DNA of 64,000 nucleotides, taken from contig CAMYID010000018.1 in NCBI GenBank assembly GCA_947258435.1, positions 92,347 to 156,346 of the forward strand, in the 5' to 3' direction. A program made the position numbers and the translations under genes. The notes below the pieces were generated by a model. That model saw only the letters and a program-made list of their open reading frames with translations. It ran no database searches and had not been told where the DNA came from. Source of the stretch: an uncultured Alphaproteobacteria bacterium (GTDB taxonomy: Bacteria > Pseudomonadota > Alphaproteobacteria > UBA11222). The first letter of the stretch is position 1, and each line of letters opens with the position of its first letter. Below, piece by piece: positions 27,801-36,216 of the stretch.

Positions 27801-28272
27801 CGGGCTTTGCATCGATCAGCGCGCCGATGCGCCCCTGCCGGACCAGCGCAGTACTATGCGGGCCGCTTGCCGCATCGGCAAATAGCAGTGAGACGTCACG
27901 CGCGCGGGTTTCACGGCCATTGATCCGGTAAACCGATCCCGCCTCCCGCTCGATCCGGCGGCTGATCTCCAGATCATCCTGATCGTTGAAGGCAGCGGGC
28001 GCACGGCGCAAGCTGTTGTCGACCTGCAAGGCGACCTCGGCCATGTTGCGCGAGGGGCGGCTTGCGGTCCCGGCAAAGATCACGTCATCCATGCCCTTGG
28101 CGCGCATTTTCTTGGCCGAGCCTTCGCCCATCACCCAGCCAAGCGCTTCCACCAGATTGGATTTGCCGCAGCCATTAGGCCCCACGACCCCGGTCAGCCC
28201 CGGCTCGATCAGCAATTCGGTCGGTTCGACAAAGGACTTGAATCCGGTAATACGCAGCCGTGTAAAAAGCAC
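24814..28272 (-). CDS. smc: chromosome segregation protein SMC
   Basis: 1152 residues, full length. The N-terminal head has Walker A GPNGCGKSN at 31-39. Two long coiled-coil arms rich in Ala, Glu and Arg flank a hinge around 505-620. The C-terminal head has the ABC signature LLSGGEQALTAMALIFA and Walker B CVLDEVDAPLDD followed by the H-loop region VITHN. SMC dimers with ScpA/ScpB compact and align newly replicated DNA. Next upstream (62 bp) is a DsbA-like gene on the same strand. Confidence 0.97.
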   Translation of the reverse strand: MLFTRLRITGFKSFVEPTELLIEPGLTGVVGPNGCGKSNLVEALGWVMGEGSAKKMRAKGMDDVIFAGTASRPSRNMAEVALQVDNSLRRAPAAFNDQDDLEISRRIEREAGSVYRINGRETRARDVSLLFADAASGPHSTALVRQGRIGALIDAKPADRRAILEEAAGIGGLHSRRHEAELRLRAAETNLTRLDDIMAQIEGQLAALKRQARQASRYRNLSGHIQRTEALLFYLRWQEVSETVARAADMLEAAETQVNTAAARNAAASNAQLRAGEAVPPLRKDEAEAAAALHRLTVARDGLAAEESRLAQQTERVAQALRQAEQDAAREARLLADSETAHARLVEEQATLNAAAEEQSGTDGELRQQLAVAESAVAQAEGTLDQANRRLAEIRATGESLKRELTQAEKRAQQLRQQVDRTSREQQEAETELAGIADVQVSIDAAEAAKSGLNAARANLTELEERYGLAQKDELAAREAFHEAREIAGRLQAEEKALAKLLYSDEEDLWPPLVDALQVAPGYETALGAALGDDLNYPTDQAAPAFWKLVSLQTPLPALPDGVTALGKFVSGAEELAARLSQVGIIEPALGPVLQPALLPGQRLVSLQGDLWRWDGFTAAAEAPTAAAKRLEMRNRHGELRDQFDAAAKTAARAEAGHKEAAAQVQQLQQAEMTARKSARAAEEALSRALDAQAKAERASAALSAKRDSLAGARERLAQELAEAEIEFAAAQQAAAELESEAVPQQAVDEARATLTERRSQLTQAQGALEGYERNARARAERLSAIGTEMQAWRTRQQDADRQSAVLRERIAELTEELAHLQAQPDALKSQIAALLDQIAQAEARRRVAADALQQAESALADCDREVRDAQEDLSNRREERARCHAAGQNAAERAEDLAAQIADRLNCAPGDTLALAEVKDPDSLPTLEKVEQDLARLRRERENMGAVNLRADEEAEELRAQLDGMIREREDLEAAIARLRQAIASLNREGRERLLEAFESVNVHFTRLFTHLFGGGHARLELVESDDPLEAGLEILASPPGKRLQSMSLLSGGEQALTAMALIFAVFLTNPSPICVLDEVDAPLDDANVERFCNLLQEMTRSTETRFLVITHNSITMSHMDRLFGVTMAEKGVSQLVSVDLERAEKLRAVG

Positions 28273-28334
28273 CCTGCCCGGTCCTCACATTTCAGCCAGC
28301 AAATCGATCTGCGGCGATAAAGGCGGCATCCCGT

Positions 28335-29048
28335 TCACCCCTCGCCAAGATAGGGGGCAAGGATCCTGTCGAAATCCGCGACCTCAAGCCCGCCTGAGTA
28401 AGTCTTGCCCGCGATCACAAAACTCGGCGTCGAGGTGATATCGAATTCATCCGCGCCCTTCATCCGGCTGGCAACGATCATTTCAGCCAGGGGTTCATTC
28501 GCCATGCAGGCCTGGAAAGCCGCTTCGCTCATCCCGCCAAGCCGCGCAATCCGCGACAACGCGGCGATGGGATCGGTGGCGGTTGCCCATTTGCCCTGCT
28601 GCATGAACAGAACATCGAGATAACCACGCACGCGCTCTTCCCCGGCGCAGCGCGCAAGCATGGATCCGCGCAATGCCAGCCCATCGAGCGGAAACTCCCG
28701 GAAAATAAAGCGAACCTTGCCTGTTTCCACATATTTCGCGCGCAGTTCAGGATAAATACTCAAATGAAAACTGGCGCAATGCGGGCAGGTCATCGAGGCA
28801 TATTCGATGATGGTAACAGGCGCGTCCGCGGCGCCATCGACAATATCGCCCGCGAAATAACCGGCGGCATCAGCCGCTTGGTCCGCATCAGCCGCCTGGG
28901 CCATTTCGGCCACGGCATTGCTGTCGGCATCCGCCGTCTCCGCGCCGGCATTCGCCGAATCGCCAAAGCCCCACCAGGCCAGCCCCAGAAGTGCGACGAT
29001 TGCCAGCCCGGCAACCCCCAAAAACTGCTTGTTATTGTGTATCATCAT
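28335..29048 (-). CDS. DsbA-like thiol:disulfide oxidoreductase, membrane-anchored
   Basis: 237 residues from ATG 29048 (29045 is equally possible; a longer frame reaches 29135 but runs through the palindromes). A membrane anchor or signal lies at about 10-28 (LGVAGLAIVALLGLAWWGF), then an Ala/Asp-rich linker to about 65, then a thioredoxin-fold domain with active site CPHC (SMTCPHCASFH) and the cis-Pro segment ITSTPSFVIAGK. This is the DsbA/thioredoxin-4 type found in alphaproteobacteria, acting in the periplasm on disulfides. It lies upstream of smc on the same strand. A striking repeat array sits in front of it. Confidence 0.88.
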   Translation of the reverse strand: MMIHNNKQFLGVAGLAIVALLGLAWWGFGDSANAGAETADADSNAVAEMAQAADADQAADAAGYFAGDIVDGAADAPVTIIEYASMTCPHCASFHLSIYPELRAKYVETGKVRFIFREFPLDGLALRGSMLARCAGEERVRGYLDVLFMQQGKWATATDPIAALSRIARLGGMSEAAFQACMANEPLAEMIVASRMKGADEFDITSTPSFVIAGKTYSGGLEVADFDRILAPYLGEG

Positions 29049-29106
29049 TTCCAAACCACAAGATATTGCGTGAGTATAGTCTTGCCATTCCCACTTACCA
29101 AGCGCA

Positions 29107-29126
29107 TTTGCACCATATGGTGCAAA
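29107..29126. promoter_or_regulatory. 20-bp perfect palindrome upstream of the dsbA-like gene
   Basis: TTTGCACCATATGGTGCAAA is a perfect palindrome, 59 bp in front of the start. It is the first of two CATATGG-centred inverted repeats with centres 32 bp apart. Probably an operator; the regulator is unknown. Confidence 0.65.
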
Positions 29127-29127
29127 C

Positions 29128-29177
29128 TGTCGCATTTATGATGCATATGGCTGCATCAGTGTCGCATCTTGTCGCAT
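29128..29177. repeat. three copies of TGTCGCAT
   Basis: The octamer occurs at 29128-29135, 29160-29167 and 29170-29177, spaced 32 and 10 bp apart, interleaved with the two inverted repeats. Confidence 0.7.
29139..29158. promoter_or_regulatory. second CATATGG-centred inverted repeat
   Basis: Arms TGATGCA and TGCATCA around TATGGC. Its centre is 32 bp (three helical turns) from the palindrome at 29107-29126, so both would face the same side of the DNA. Confidence 0.6.
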
Positions 29178-29269
29178 TTTCAAGACACATCGGTGTGAGT
29201 GTTGCATGGAACTGTGGCGACAATCGGTTCGGCCGACCCACCCGACCGATTCGCCGCCGGCGCGCAGCA

Positions 29270-29872
29270 TTATTCCGGCGGCCCCCGCCGCTGCGCCTGC
29301 CGCGCCAGCACCCCCCGGCCCAGCCGGTCGAGCGCAGTGCGCAGCGCCGGATCGTCGGTCCCTGCCAGCATTTCCTCAAGCCTGCCCGCCGCCGCGGGCG
29401 GAAGTGCCGCAGCCTTGTCGGGCAGAGACTCATCCGCCTGTGGCAACGGCCCCTGCACAAGCCGCAGCCGCGCCACGGCGCGAAATCCGCATAACCTGTT
29501 GATGCGGCCGATCAACACCGGTTCGAGATGCTGCAACTCCAGAGCCGCCGCCCCCTCAACGCGGATAAGCAGCGTCCCCCCTTCCCCCTTGCCGCGCGGA
29601 AAGGACAATTTTTCAGGCAGACTGAGCCGCGCCAGCGCGTCGCCGACAATTTCGGTCCAGCCTGTCAGAATTTCCGAGGTAGCAAAACCGCGCTTGCCGA
29701 AGGATTTGCGCGCAATGGCATCGGTCAGCTCCGACAGGCGCAGGTTAAGCGCACGCCGATCACCAGCCGACTGTCCGGTCTGTCTGCCCACTGTTCCCGA
29801 ACCTCGCTCCAGAAAAGCCCCTGTTCCGCCAACTATAGCGAGACCGACCCCAACAGCGCTATAGAAAGGCAT
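29270..29872 (-). CDS. DUF721 (DciA-like) protein
   Basis: 200 residues. The conserved domain runs from about 42 to 130 (LRLSELTDAIARKSFGKRGF, ILTGWTEIVGDALA, GGTLLIRVEGAAALELQHLEPVLIGRIN), which is DUF721. Some members (DciA) load the replicative helicase; in alphaproteobacteria the role is less clear. The first 40 residues are unlike the family, so a shorter start, such as GTG 29791, is likely. It is divergent from mutY, 65 bp away. Confidence 0.82.
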   Translation of the reverse strand: MPFYSAVGVGLAIVGGTGAFLERGSGTVGRQTGQSAGDRRALNLRLSELTDAIARKSFGKRGFATSEILTGWTEIVGDALARLSLPEKLSFPRGKGEGGTLLIRVEGAAALELQHLEPVLIGRINRLCGFRAVARLRLVQGPLPQADESLPDKAAALPPAAAGRLEEMLAGTDDPALRTALDRLGRGVLARQAQRRGPPE

Positions 29873-29937
29873 GCCCGATTTATCGCCGCGGGCGGAATCA
29901 CCGCGCCGGTTTTCGCGATCAGAGGAGTTTTCAGCCC

Positions 29938-31008
29938 TTGCCCGATATGCGCAAGCTGCTTGACTGGTACGATGCCCACCGGCGCGACCTGCCCTGGCGC
30001 GTGAATGGCGGCGAGACGCCCGACCCCTACCGCGTCTGGTTGAGCGAGATCATGCTGCAGCAGACGACAGTCACAACCGTGCGCGACTATTTCGACAGGT
30101 TCCTGAGCCGCTGGCCAACCGTGCACGCGCTGGCGGCCGCGCCGCTTGAAGCGGTGCTGACCGAATGGGCCGGGCTTGGCTATTACGCGCGGGCGCGCAA
30201 TCTGCATAAATGCGCCCGGATCGTCAGTACTGAACTCAACGGCCGGTTTCCCGCCACCCCGAAGGCCTTGCAGACACTGCCCGGGATCGGACCCTATACC
30301 GCCGCCGCCGTCGCGGCGATCGCGTTCGACAGGCCGGCCCCGGTCCTCGATGGTAATATCGAGCGGGTGAGCGCGCGGCTTTTCGCAATCGGCGAACCGC
30401 TGCCGCAGGCGCGCAAGATCCTGCGTCCGCTGGCCGGTCAGCTGATCGATAACCGGCGCCCCGGCGACACGGCGCAGGCGCTGATGGATCTGGGCGCGAT
30501 GATCTGCATCCCGCGCACCCCGCGCTGCGGCGACTGCCCGCTGGCCGATGACTGCGCCGCGCACAATCAGGCCATCGCCGGCAGCCTGCCGCGCCGCCCC
30601 GCGCGCAAACAGACCCCCACACGCCGTGCGGCGGCCTTCTGGCTTGAGCGGGCCCATGACGGGGCGGTCTATTTCGAAACCCGCCCCGCGAAGGGACTGC
30701 TTGGCGGCATGCTGGGACTACCCTGCAGCCCATGGGAAAACAGCAGCCGCAACGGCAAGCCCGATGATCCCGAAGCAGTCAGCCATCACGCACCGGTCAG
30801 GGGCACATGGCAGAAGGTGCCCGGCGAGGTGAGCCATATTTTTACCCATTTCCGGCTCAGGCTCACCGTCTATAGATGCCGTCTGGAGACCGGTCTGCCC
30901 GATACCGGGCACTGGATCGTACCGGCGGCGTTCCCGCAACGCCCCCTGCCAACCCTGATGCGCAAGATTGCCGCGCATGTGCTGAACCCGGAGCATGATC
31001 CGCAATGA
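29938..31008 (+). CDS. mutY: A/G-specific adenine DNA glycosylase
   Basis: 356 residues from TTG 29938 (GAGGAG 10 nt upstream; ATG 29947 is the alternative). It removes adenine mispaired with 8-oxoguanine. Catalytic residues match E. coli numbering: E37 in SEIMLQQT and D138 in VLDGN. The helix-hairpin-helix is LPGIGPYTAAAV at 114-125. The [4Fe-4S] ligands C190, C197, C200 and C206 have the canonical C-x6-C-x2-C-x5-C spacing. A C-terminal NUDIX-like domain for 8-oxoG recognition ends with HIFTHFRLRL. The stop overlaps the next gene by 4 bp. Confidence 0.96.
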   Translation: MPDMRKLLDWYDAHRRDLPWRVNGGETPDPYRVWLSEIMLQQTTVTTVRDYFDRFLSRWPTVHALAAAPLEAVLTEWAGLGYYARARNLHKCARIVSTELNGRFPATPKALQTLPGIGPYTAAAVAAIAFDRPAPVLDGNIERVSARLFAIGEPLPQARKILRPLAGQLIDNRRPGDTAQALMDLGAMICIPRTPRCGDCPLADDCAAHNQAIAGSLPRRPARKQTPTRRAAAFWLERAHDGAVYFETRPAKGLLGGMLGLPCSPWENSSRNGKPDDPEAVSHHAPVRGTWQKVPGEVSHIFTHFRLRLTVYRCRLETGLPDTGHWIVPAAFPQRPLPTLMRKIAAHVLNPEHDPQ

Positions 31009-31808
31009 GCTATTATCTGTCGAAAATTCTCTGGTGGATCCTGCAGCCGGGCAATTTTCTGGTGCTGCTGCTGGTCGCCACCGCATGCCTGCTCCGGACA
31101 GGCTGGCACCGGCTGGCACGCGGCATGATCGCTGCCATTGCGCTCGGCTGCACACTGATACTGCTGCTGCCGGTTGGTGAATGGCTCATCACCCCGCTTG
31201 AGAACCGGTTTGCGCGCCCCGCCCTGCCGTCCCGCCTTGATGGCATTATCGTATTGGGCGGCGGTTTCGAACTGCCAATTCTGAACAGCCGCGCACTGCC
31301 CGAGCTCAACGCGGCCGGCGATCGCTATACTGCCTTTGTGGCGCTGGCGCGGCAGCACCGGGAAGCAAAGCTCATCCTGAGCGATGGCGACCCGTCACTC
31401 TTCCTGAACAAGGGAACAGCACCCGAAGTCAAACAGCTTTTTTTCAGCGCGCTGGGACTGCCGCCCGACCGCATCATCTTTGAAAACCGGTCGCGCAATA
31501 CCTATGAGAATGTGCTGAAAAGCAAATCGCTGACCAGGCCGCAAAGGGGGGAGAACTGGGTGCTCATCACCTCCGCCGCGCATATGCCGCGCTCTGTCGG
31601 GCTGTTCCGCAAGGCAGGCTGGCCGATTCTTCCCTATCCCACCGATTACCGCGCACCTCCCACACCCCAATTGGGGCGGTGGCCCGATTTTTCGCGCAAT
31701 CTGCGCACCCTTGATCATGCAGTGAAGGAATGGGTCGGTCTTGCCGCCTATTATGCGCTGGGCCGCACCGACAGCCTGTTCCCCGCCCCTGCCGCTGCGG
31801 CGCCCTAG
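31005..31808 (+). CDS. YdcF/ElyC-like protein (DUF218)
   Basis: 267 residues. Two N-terminal membrane helices (about 8-28 and 40-58) precede the DUF218 domain, which starts with DGIIVLGGG and continues with ILSDGD and ENRSRNTYENVLKSK, then WVLITSAAHMPRSVGLFRKAGW. SanA/ElyC/YdcF proteins are envelope-linked; ElyC affects peptidoglycan precursor use. It is translationally coupled to mutY (ATGA overlap). Its stop codon TAG is at the exact left edge of the IS remnant, so the last residues could have been altered by the insertion, although the domain is complete. Confidence 0.88.
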   Translation: MSYYLSKILWWILQPGNFLVLLLVATACLLRTGWHRLARGMIAAIALGCTLILLLPVGEWLITPLENRFARPALPSRLDGIIVLGGGFELPILNSRALPELNAAGDRYTAFVALARQHREAKLILSDGDPSLFLNKGTAPEVKQLFFSALGLPPDRIIFENRSRNTYENVLKSKSLTRPQRGENWVLITSAAHMPRSVGLFRKAGWPILPYPTDYRAPPTPQLGRWPDFSRNLRTLDHAVKEWVGLAAYYALGRTDSLFPAPAAAAP

Positions 31809-32200
31809 GCTCCGGACCCATAAATGGGATTCCCATTTTGTTGCGATTGTGATTCAACGTTTCCGAAGGGAAATCGTTGATGCGCGAACACTTTTTTTGG
31901 CTGACGGAAGAGCAGTTTGCGCGGATTGAGCCGCTTCTGCCCACCGATACACGAGACAGGCCGCGGGTCGATGACCGGCGGGTGATCTCAGGGATCATCC
32001 ACGTCCTGAAGTCAGGGGGAGGGTGGGGGGAGGGTGGGGGGACGCTGGGGGGACGCTGGGTGGATGCACCGCTGGTGGAAAAGGGGGGAGCGCACTCACG
32101 CAACAGGCCGCTCTTGTGGCAGTCGAACCACCAGGATACATGCCCTGACCGACCGCTTTTGCTGCCCCGCGCACCCGGCGGTTCGCGCCGTTCCCAAATT
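31806..32200 (+). mobile_element. IS5-family element remnant, copy 1 (internally deleted transposase)
   Basis: Starts at TAGGCTCCGGACCC. A transposase begins at 31880 (MREHFFWLTEEQFARIEPLLP), followed by DDRRVISGIIHVLKSGG and, after a repeat expansion, RWVDAP. The central catalytic part is missing: the next recognisable piece, GRSCGSRTTRIHALTDRF, is in the +1 frame around 32100-32160. The right end is not found. This is a dead element. The first 170 bp are repeated at 34016 with about 90 percent identity by eye. The two-frame layout and TA at the left edge suggest the IS427 group (inference). Confidence 0.8.
32017..32060 (+). repeat. G-rich 11-bp tandem repeat, 4 copies, with G-quadruplex potential
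   Basis: Units GGGAGGGTGGG, GGGAGGGTGGG, GGGACGCTGGG, GGGACGCTGGG in perfect register. The normal transposase needs one unit (codons for GGRW), so three extra copies add 33 bp, 11 codons, without shifting frame. The first two units contain six G3 runs with one-base loops, a textbook quadruplex pattern. Confidence 0.9.
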
Positions 32201-32340
32201 CGGCTCAAAACTCACCGAAGACAGGTAAAGGAACAGTCCCTATCCAACAATAGGGTAGGAATAAATAGAACACAGCAGAGCGACCAACTCACGGTCTGGC
32301 GGCAACCAAGGTCTACAAGAAAAGAGAAGGGGTTTGACAA

Positions 32341-32362
32341 ATGGTGACAAAATTGTCACCAT
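32341..32362. promoter_or_regulatory. inverted-repeat operator of the toxin-antitoxin pair
   Basis: Arms ATGGTGACAA and TTGTCACCAT, 10 bp each and perfect, separated by AA. A consensus -35 (TTGACA, 32334-32339) lies just upstream, but no -10 at a normal distance is seen. It ends 6 bp before the toxin start, where a TA autorepressor would bind. Confidence 0.7.
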
Positions 32363-32368
32363 ATACTG

Positions 32369-32719
32369 ATGGCAAGACCTACACGACCGATAGCATGGAT
32401 CAAAAGAGCGAAGAAGGATTTTGAGAAATTTCCGCCGGCAGCGCAGCGCATCATGGCCGAAGCGCTGACAATCGCGGCCGAGGGCCAAAAGCCTGATCTG
32501 GCCAAACCAATGACCGGACTCGGAAGCGGCGTGATGGAAATCGTGCTGCGCTACCGGAAAGATGCCTACCGCACCATCTACGTGCGCGAGATTGCCGGGT
32601 CCTTATGGGTGGTGCACGCCTTCCAGAAGAAATCCAAGACCGGCATCAAGACCCCGAAACCCGAGGTCGATCTGATCCGCGAGCGGCTGAAACGTTTACG
32701 AAAGGAGCTATTACAATGA
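32369..32719 (+). CDS. HigB/Gp49-like toxin (RelE superfamily)
   Basis: 116 residues. It matches the phage-derived Gp49-like (HigB-type) family: IKRAKKDFEKFPPAAQRIM at the start, AKPMTGLGSGVMEIVLRYRKDAYRTIY in the middle (split GLGSGVMEIV and YRTIY), then VVHAFQKKSKTGIKTP. Members are ribosome-dependent mRNA endonucleases. It comes first in the operon, as in higBA systems, and overlaps the antitoxin by 4 bp. No SD is visible before the ATG. It is located between IS remnants, so probably acquired. Confidence 0.85.
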   Translation: MARPTRPIAWIKRAKKDFEKFPPAAQRIMAEALTIAAEGQKPDLAKPMTGLGSGVMEIVLRYRKDAYRTIYVREIAGSLWVVHAFQKKSKTGIKTPKPEVDLIRERLKRLRKELLQ

Positions 32720-33042
32720 CACAGGAAGAATTCGAACTGGTACGGGGCAGCGGCAACGTCTTTGCCGATCTCGGCATGGAGGATGCCGACAATCAGCAAC
32801 TCAAAGCCCTCTTGGCCGCCAAGATTATTGGTGTGCTCGATGAGCATGAGCTTTCGACCCGCGCCGCCGAACGGCTGACGGGCGTTAAGCACAGCGAGTT
32901 CGTACGCATCCGCAAGCCCTATCTCAAACGCTTCACCTCAGATCGGCTGATCGCCATCCTCAACAAGCTCGGCCAGCAGGTTACCGTTGAGGTCGATGTA
33001 CGGCCGCGAGAGAAGGGGACCGGCGCACCGCAGCCGGGATAA
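32716..33042 (+). CDS. HigA-like antitoxin (XRE-type HTH)
   Basis: 108 residues from ATG 32716 with AAGGAG 7 nt before it, overlapping the toxin stop (ATGA). The helix-turn-helix lies at about 50-72 (STRAAERLTGVKHSEFVRIRK), followed by FTSDRLIAILNKLGQQVTVEV, the usual ending of XRE antitoxins paired with Gp49-like toxins. It neutralises the toxin and should repress the operon through the inverted repeat at 32341-32362. Confidence 0.87.
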   Translation: MTQEEFELVRGSGNVFADLGMEDADNQQLKALLAAKIIGVLDEHELSTRAAERLTGVKHSEFVRIRKPYLKRFTSDRLIAILNKLGQQVTVEVDVRPREKGTGAPQPG

Positions 33043-33077
33043 CGGTAATGCAGGCCTATAGCAGTTAATCCGTTGAG

Positions 33078-33175
33078 CTCGGGTTATCCGCGCTTTATGC
33101 TTGAATCGACCGTTCCGATGTAAAAATGCGCGAATAAATCAGTTAAATTCGAATTATCCGCGCTTTTATCTACAT
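33078..33175. repeat. diverged direct repeats with TTATCCGCGCTTT
   Basis: Two related blocks, each with CAGTTAA followed by TTATCCGCGCTTT: the first around 33063-33098, the second around 33139-33168. They lie in an AT-rich region between the antitoxin and the orphan gene. A tandem AAATCACTAATTC x2 follows at 33228-33253. The role is unknown; they look iteron-like but no replication gene is seen. Confidence 0.55.
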
Positions 33176-33298
33176 ATCCTAAATATTTCTCGCAAAAAAA
33201 CGAGACTCTTGTCTTTAAAATCGCTTGAAATCACTAATTCAAATCACTAATTCAAAGATGTAACATTTCGTTACTTAACTTATATAAAGGAAAAATTT

Positions 33299-33826
33299 AT
33301 GTCTAATAAATCTAAACTTCAGCGTGGAAGGCCTCGCGGCACCGGCAAGGACGATTCGCCGCTTCTTCGGAAAATTGCGGTGCTGATGATTGATGATGAT
33401 AGTCTGAAAATGACGACGGCGATTAAGCGCGTTCTGAACAACACGGAACTCAAGCCTGGTGAGATGCCGGCTACTGTAATTCGACGGCTACAGCATAAGT
33501 GGAAGGAGCATGGGCCGGCATTTCTGGCCAAAGAGCGGCAGCGGCGGACCAACTTGGCGGCAACGGCGATTAACCCTTCGGTCATTGGTGCTAATGGTGA
33601 AAATTCGAAACGGGCCGCGCAATTTATCAAAGAGCAGGAACAGAAAAGTAAAATGGTCAACTCTCCGGGAGTCCGGTCCGCCCTGCGGGAACAGATGCGG
33701 CGGGCGCATGACCCGCTGGAACAGATGCGGCGGGCGCGTGAGATGCTCTACGGCCGCACGCTTGCAAGACGGTTAGGAGCGGTTGAGAGGCAAGCTGAAG
33801 CTTGGCGAAGGCTCATTGGATCATAG
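33299..33826 (+). CDS. orphan basic protein with AT-hook-like start, function unknown
   Basis: 175 residues, well expressed by signals: AAAGG lies 8 nt before the ATG, in an AT-rich promoter-like region. Residues 8-16 (QRGRPRGTG) resemble an AT-hook. Residues 20-50 look like a helical regulator-type domain (LLRKIAVLMIDDDSLKMTTA, IKRVL). The second half is strongly basic and helical. A 20-bp exact duplication inside the gene (GGAACAGATGCGGCGGGCGC, twice, from about 33690 to 33739) gives repeated EQMRRA segments. I cannot assign a family. Base composition upstream is AT-rich, unlike the core genes, which fits acquisition. Confidence 0.6.
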   Translation: MSNKSKLQRGRPRGTGKDDSPLLRKIAVLMIDDDSLKMTTAIKRVLNNTELKPGEMPATVIRRLQHKWKEHGPAFLAKERQRRTNLAATAINPSVIGANGENSKRAAQFIKEQEQKSKMVNSPGVRSALREQMRRAHDPLEQMRRAREMLYGRTLARRLGAVERQAEAWRRLIGS

Positions 33827-33906
33827 GCTTCGTCCGGTAGAGCAATAAATTGTAATAATTCAGACCCGATCTGACAGTTACCGGATTTGAGGCGGTATCT
33901 GTCAGG

Positions 33907-34017
33907 TCATGTTTGGTCTACGAGCTTTTCCTTCCAGACTTCTTTGCCGTCCAGCAGGGTCTGCAAGGGCGTTCAACCTTGGCAAACTTTGCCCTGATGG
34001 GTGCGTTCATTGTTGTA
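33907..34017 (-). pseudogene. IS481/IS3-type integrase C-terminal remnant
   Basis: On the minus strand the frame reads YNNERTHQGKVCQG, stop, TPLQTLLDGKEVWKEKLV, then DQT and a stop. This is the C-terminus of an integrase-core transposase (typical YNNERTHQGK...GRTP ending); the Arg before TP has become TGA. It is cut at the Tyr codon by the second IS5-family fragment at 34016. Confidence 0.7.
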
Positions 34018-34194
34018 GGCTCCGGACCCATAAAGGGGATTCCCATTTTGTTGCGATTGTTATTCAAGGTTTCCGAAGGGAGATCGTTGATGCGCGAACA
34101 CTTTTTTTGGCTGACGGAAGAGCAGTTTCCGCGGTTTGGGCCGCTTCTGCCCACCGCTACGCGAGGCAGGCCCCGGCGCGACGGTCGGCGCGCG

Positions 34195-34196
<2 letters not shown>
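34016..34196 (+). mobile_element. IS5-family element remnant, copy 2 (5' end only)
   Basis: Repeats the first 170 bp of copy 1 (TAGGCTCCGGACCC..., MREHFFWLTEEQF, LPTATRGRPRRD) with roughly nine mismatches in the first 160 bp, then loses similarity and runs straight into the ccrM stop codon. Only about 35 transposase codons remain. It is in direct orientation to copy 1, so the two bracket the accessory segment. Confidence 0.8.
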
Positions 34197-36067
<1,871 letters not shown>

Positions 36068-36090
36068 GGTAACCAGATGCCTGTCTTGTT

Positions 36091-36120
36091 TGCGATGCGA
36101 TGCGATGCGATGCGATGCGA
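36091..36120. repeat. pentanucleotide repeat TGCGA x6 in the rnhB leader
   Basis: Six perfect copies of TGCGA (TCGCA on the coding strand), 23 bp upstream of the rnhB start and directly after a candidate -10 TACAAT (36123-36128, minus strand). Transcription would start inside the array. Confidence 0.9.
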
Positions 36121-36162
36121 TGATTGTAACCGGCGACGGGTTATCGGACAGCATAAAACAAA

Positions 36163-36193
36163 GAAAGGGCCCGGCGCGCGACCGGGCCCTTTC
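36163..36193 (-). terminator. rho-independent terminator of the amidohydrolase gene
   Basis: 12-bp perfect stem (GAAAGGGCCCGG / CCGGGCCCTTTC) with a 7-nt loop; on the minus strand it is followed by TTTGTTTT. Lies 24 bp after the amidohydrolase stop and separates it from rnhB. Confidence 0.85.
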
Positions 36194-36216
36194 GAATTCT
36201 GCCGCCCAGGCGTTGC

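Noticed and set aside
29049..29135. N-terminal extension of the dsbA-like protein
   Set aside because: It would be encoded by the palindrome and octamer array; the predicted membrane anchor starts only after residue 30, and GGAA precedes the shorter start.
33228..33253. Short repeats considered as a CRISPR remnant
   Set aside because: Units are directly abutting with no spacers, only two copies, and no cas genes occur in the window.
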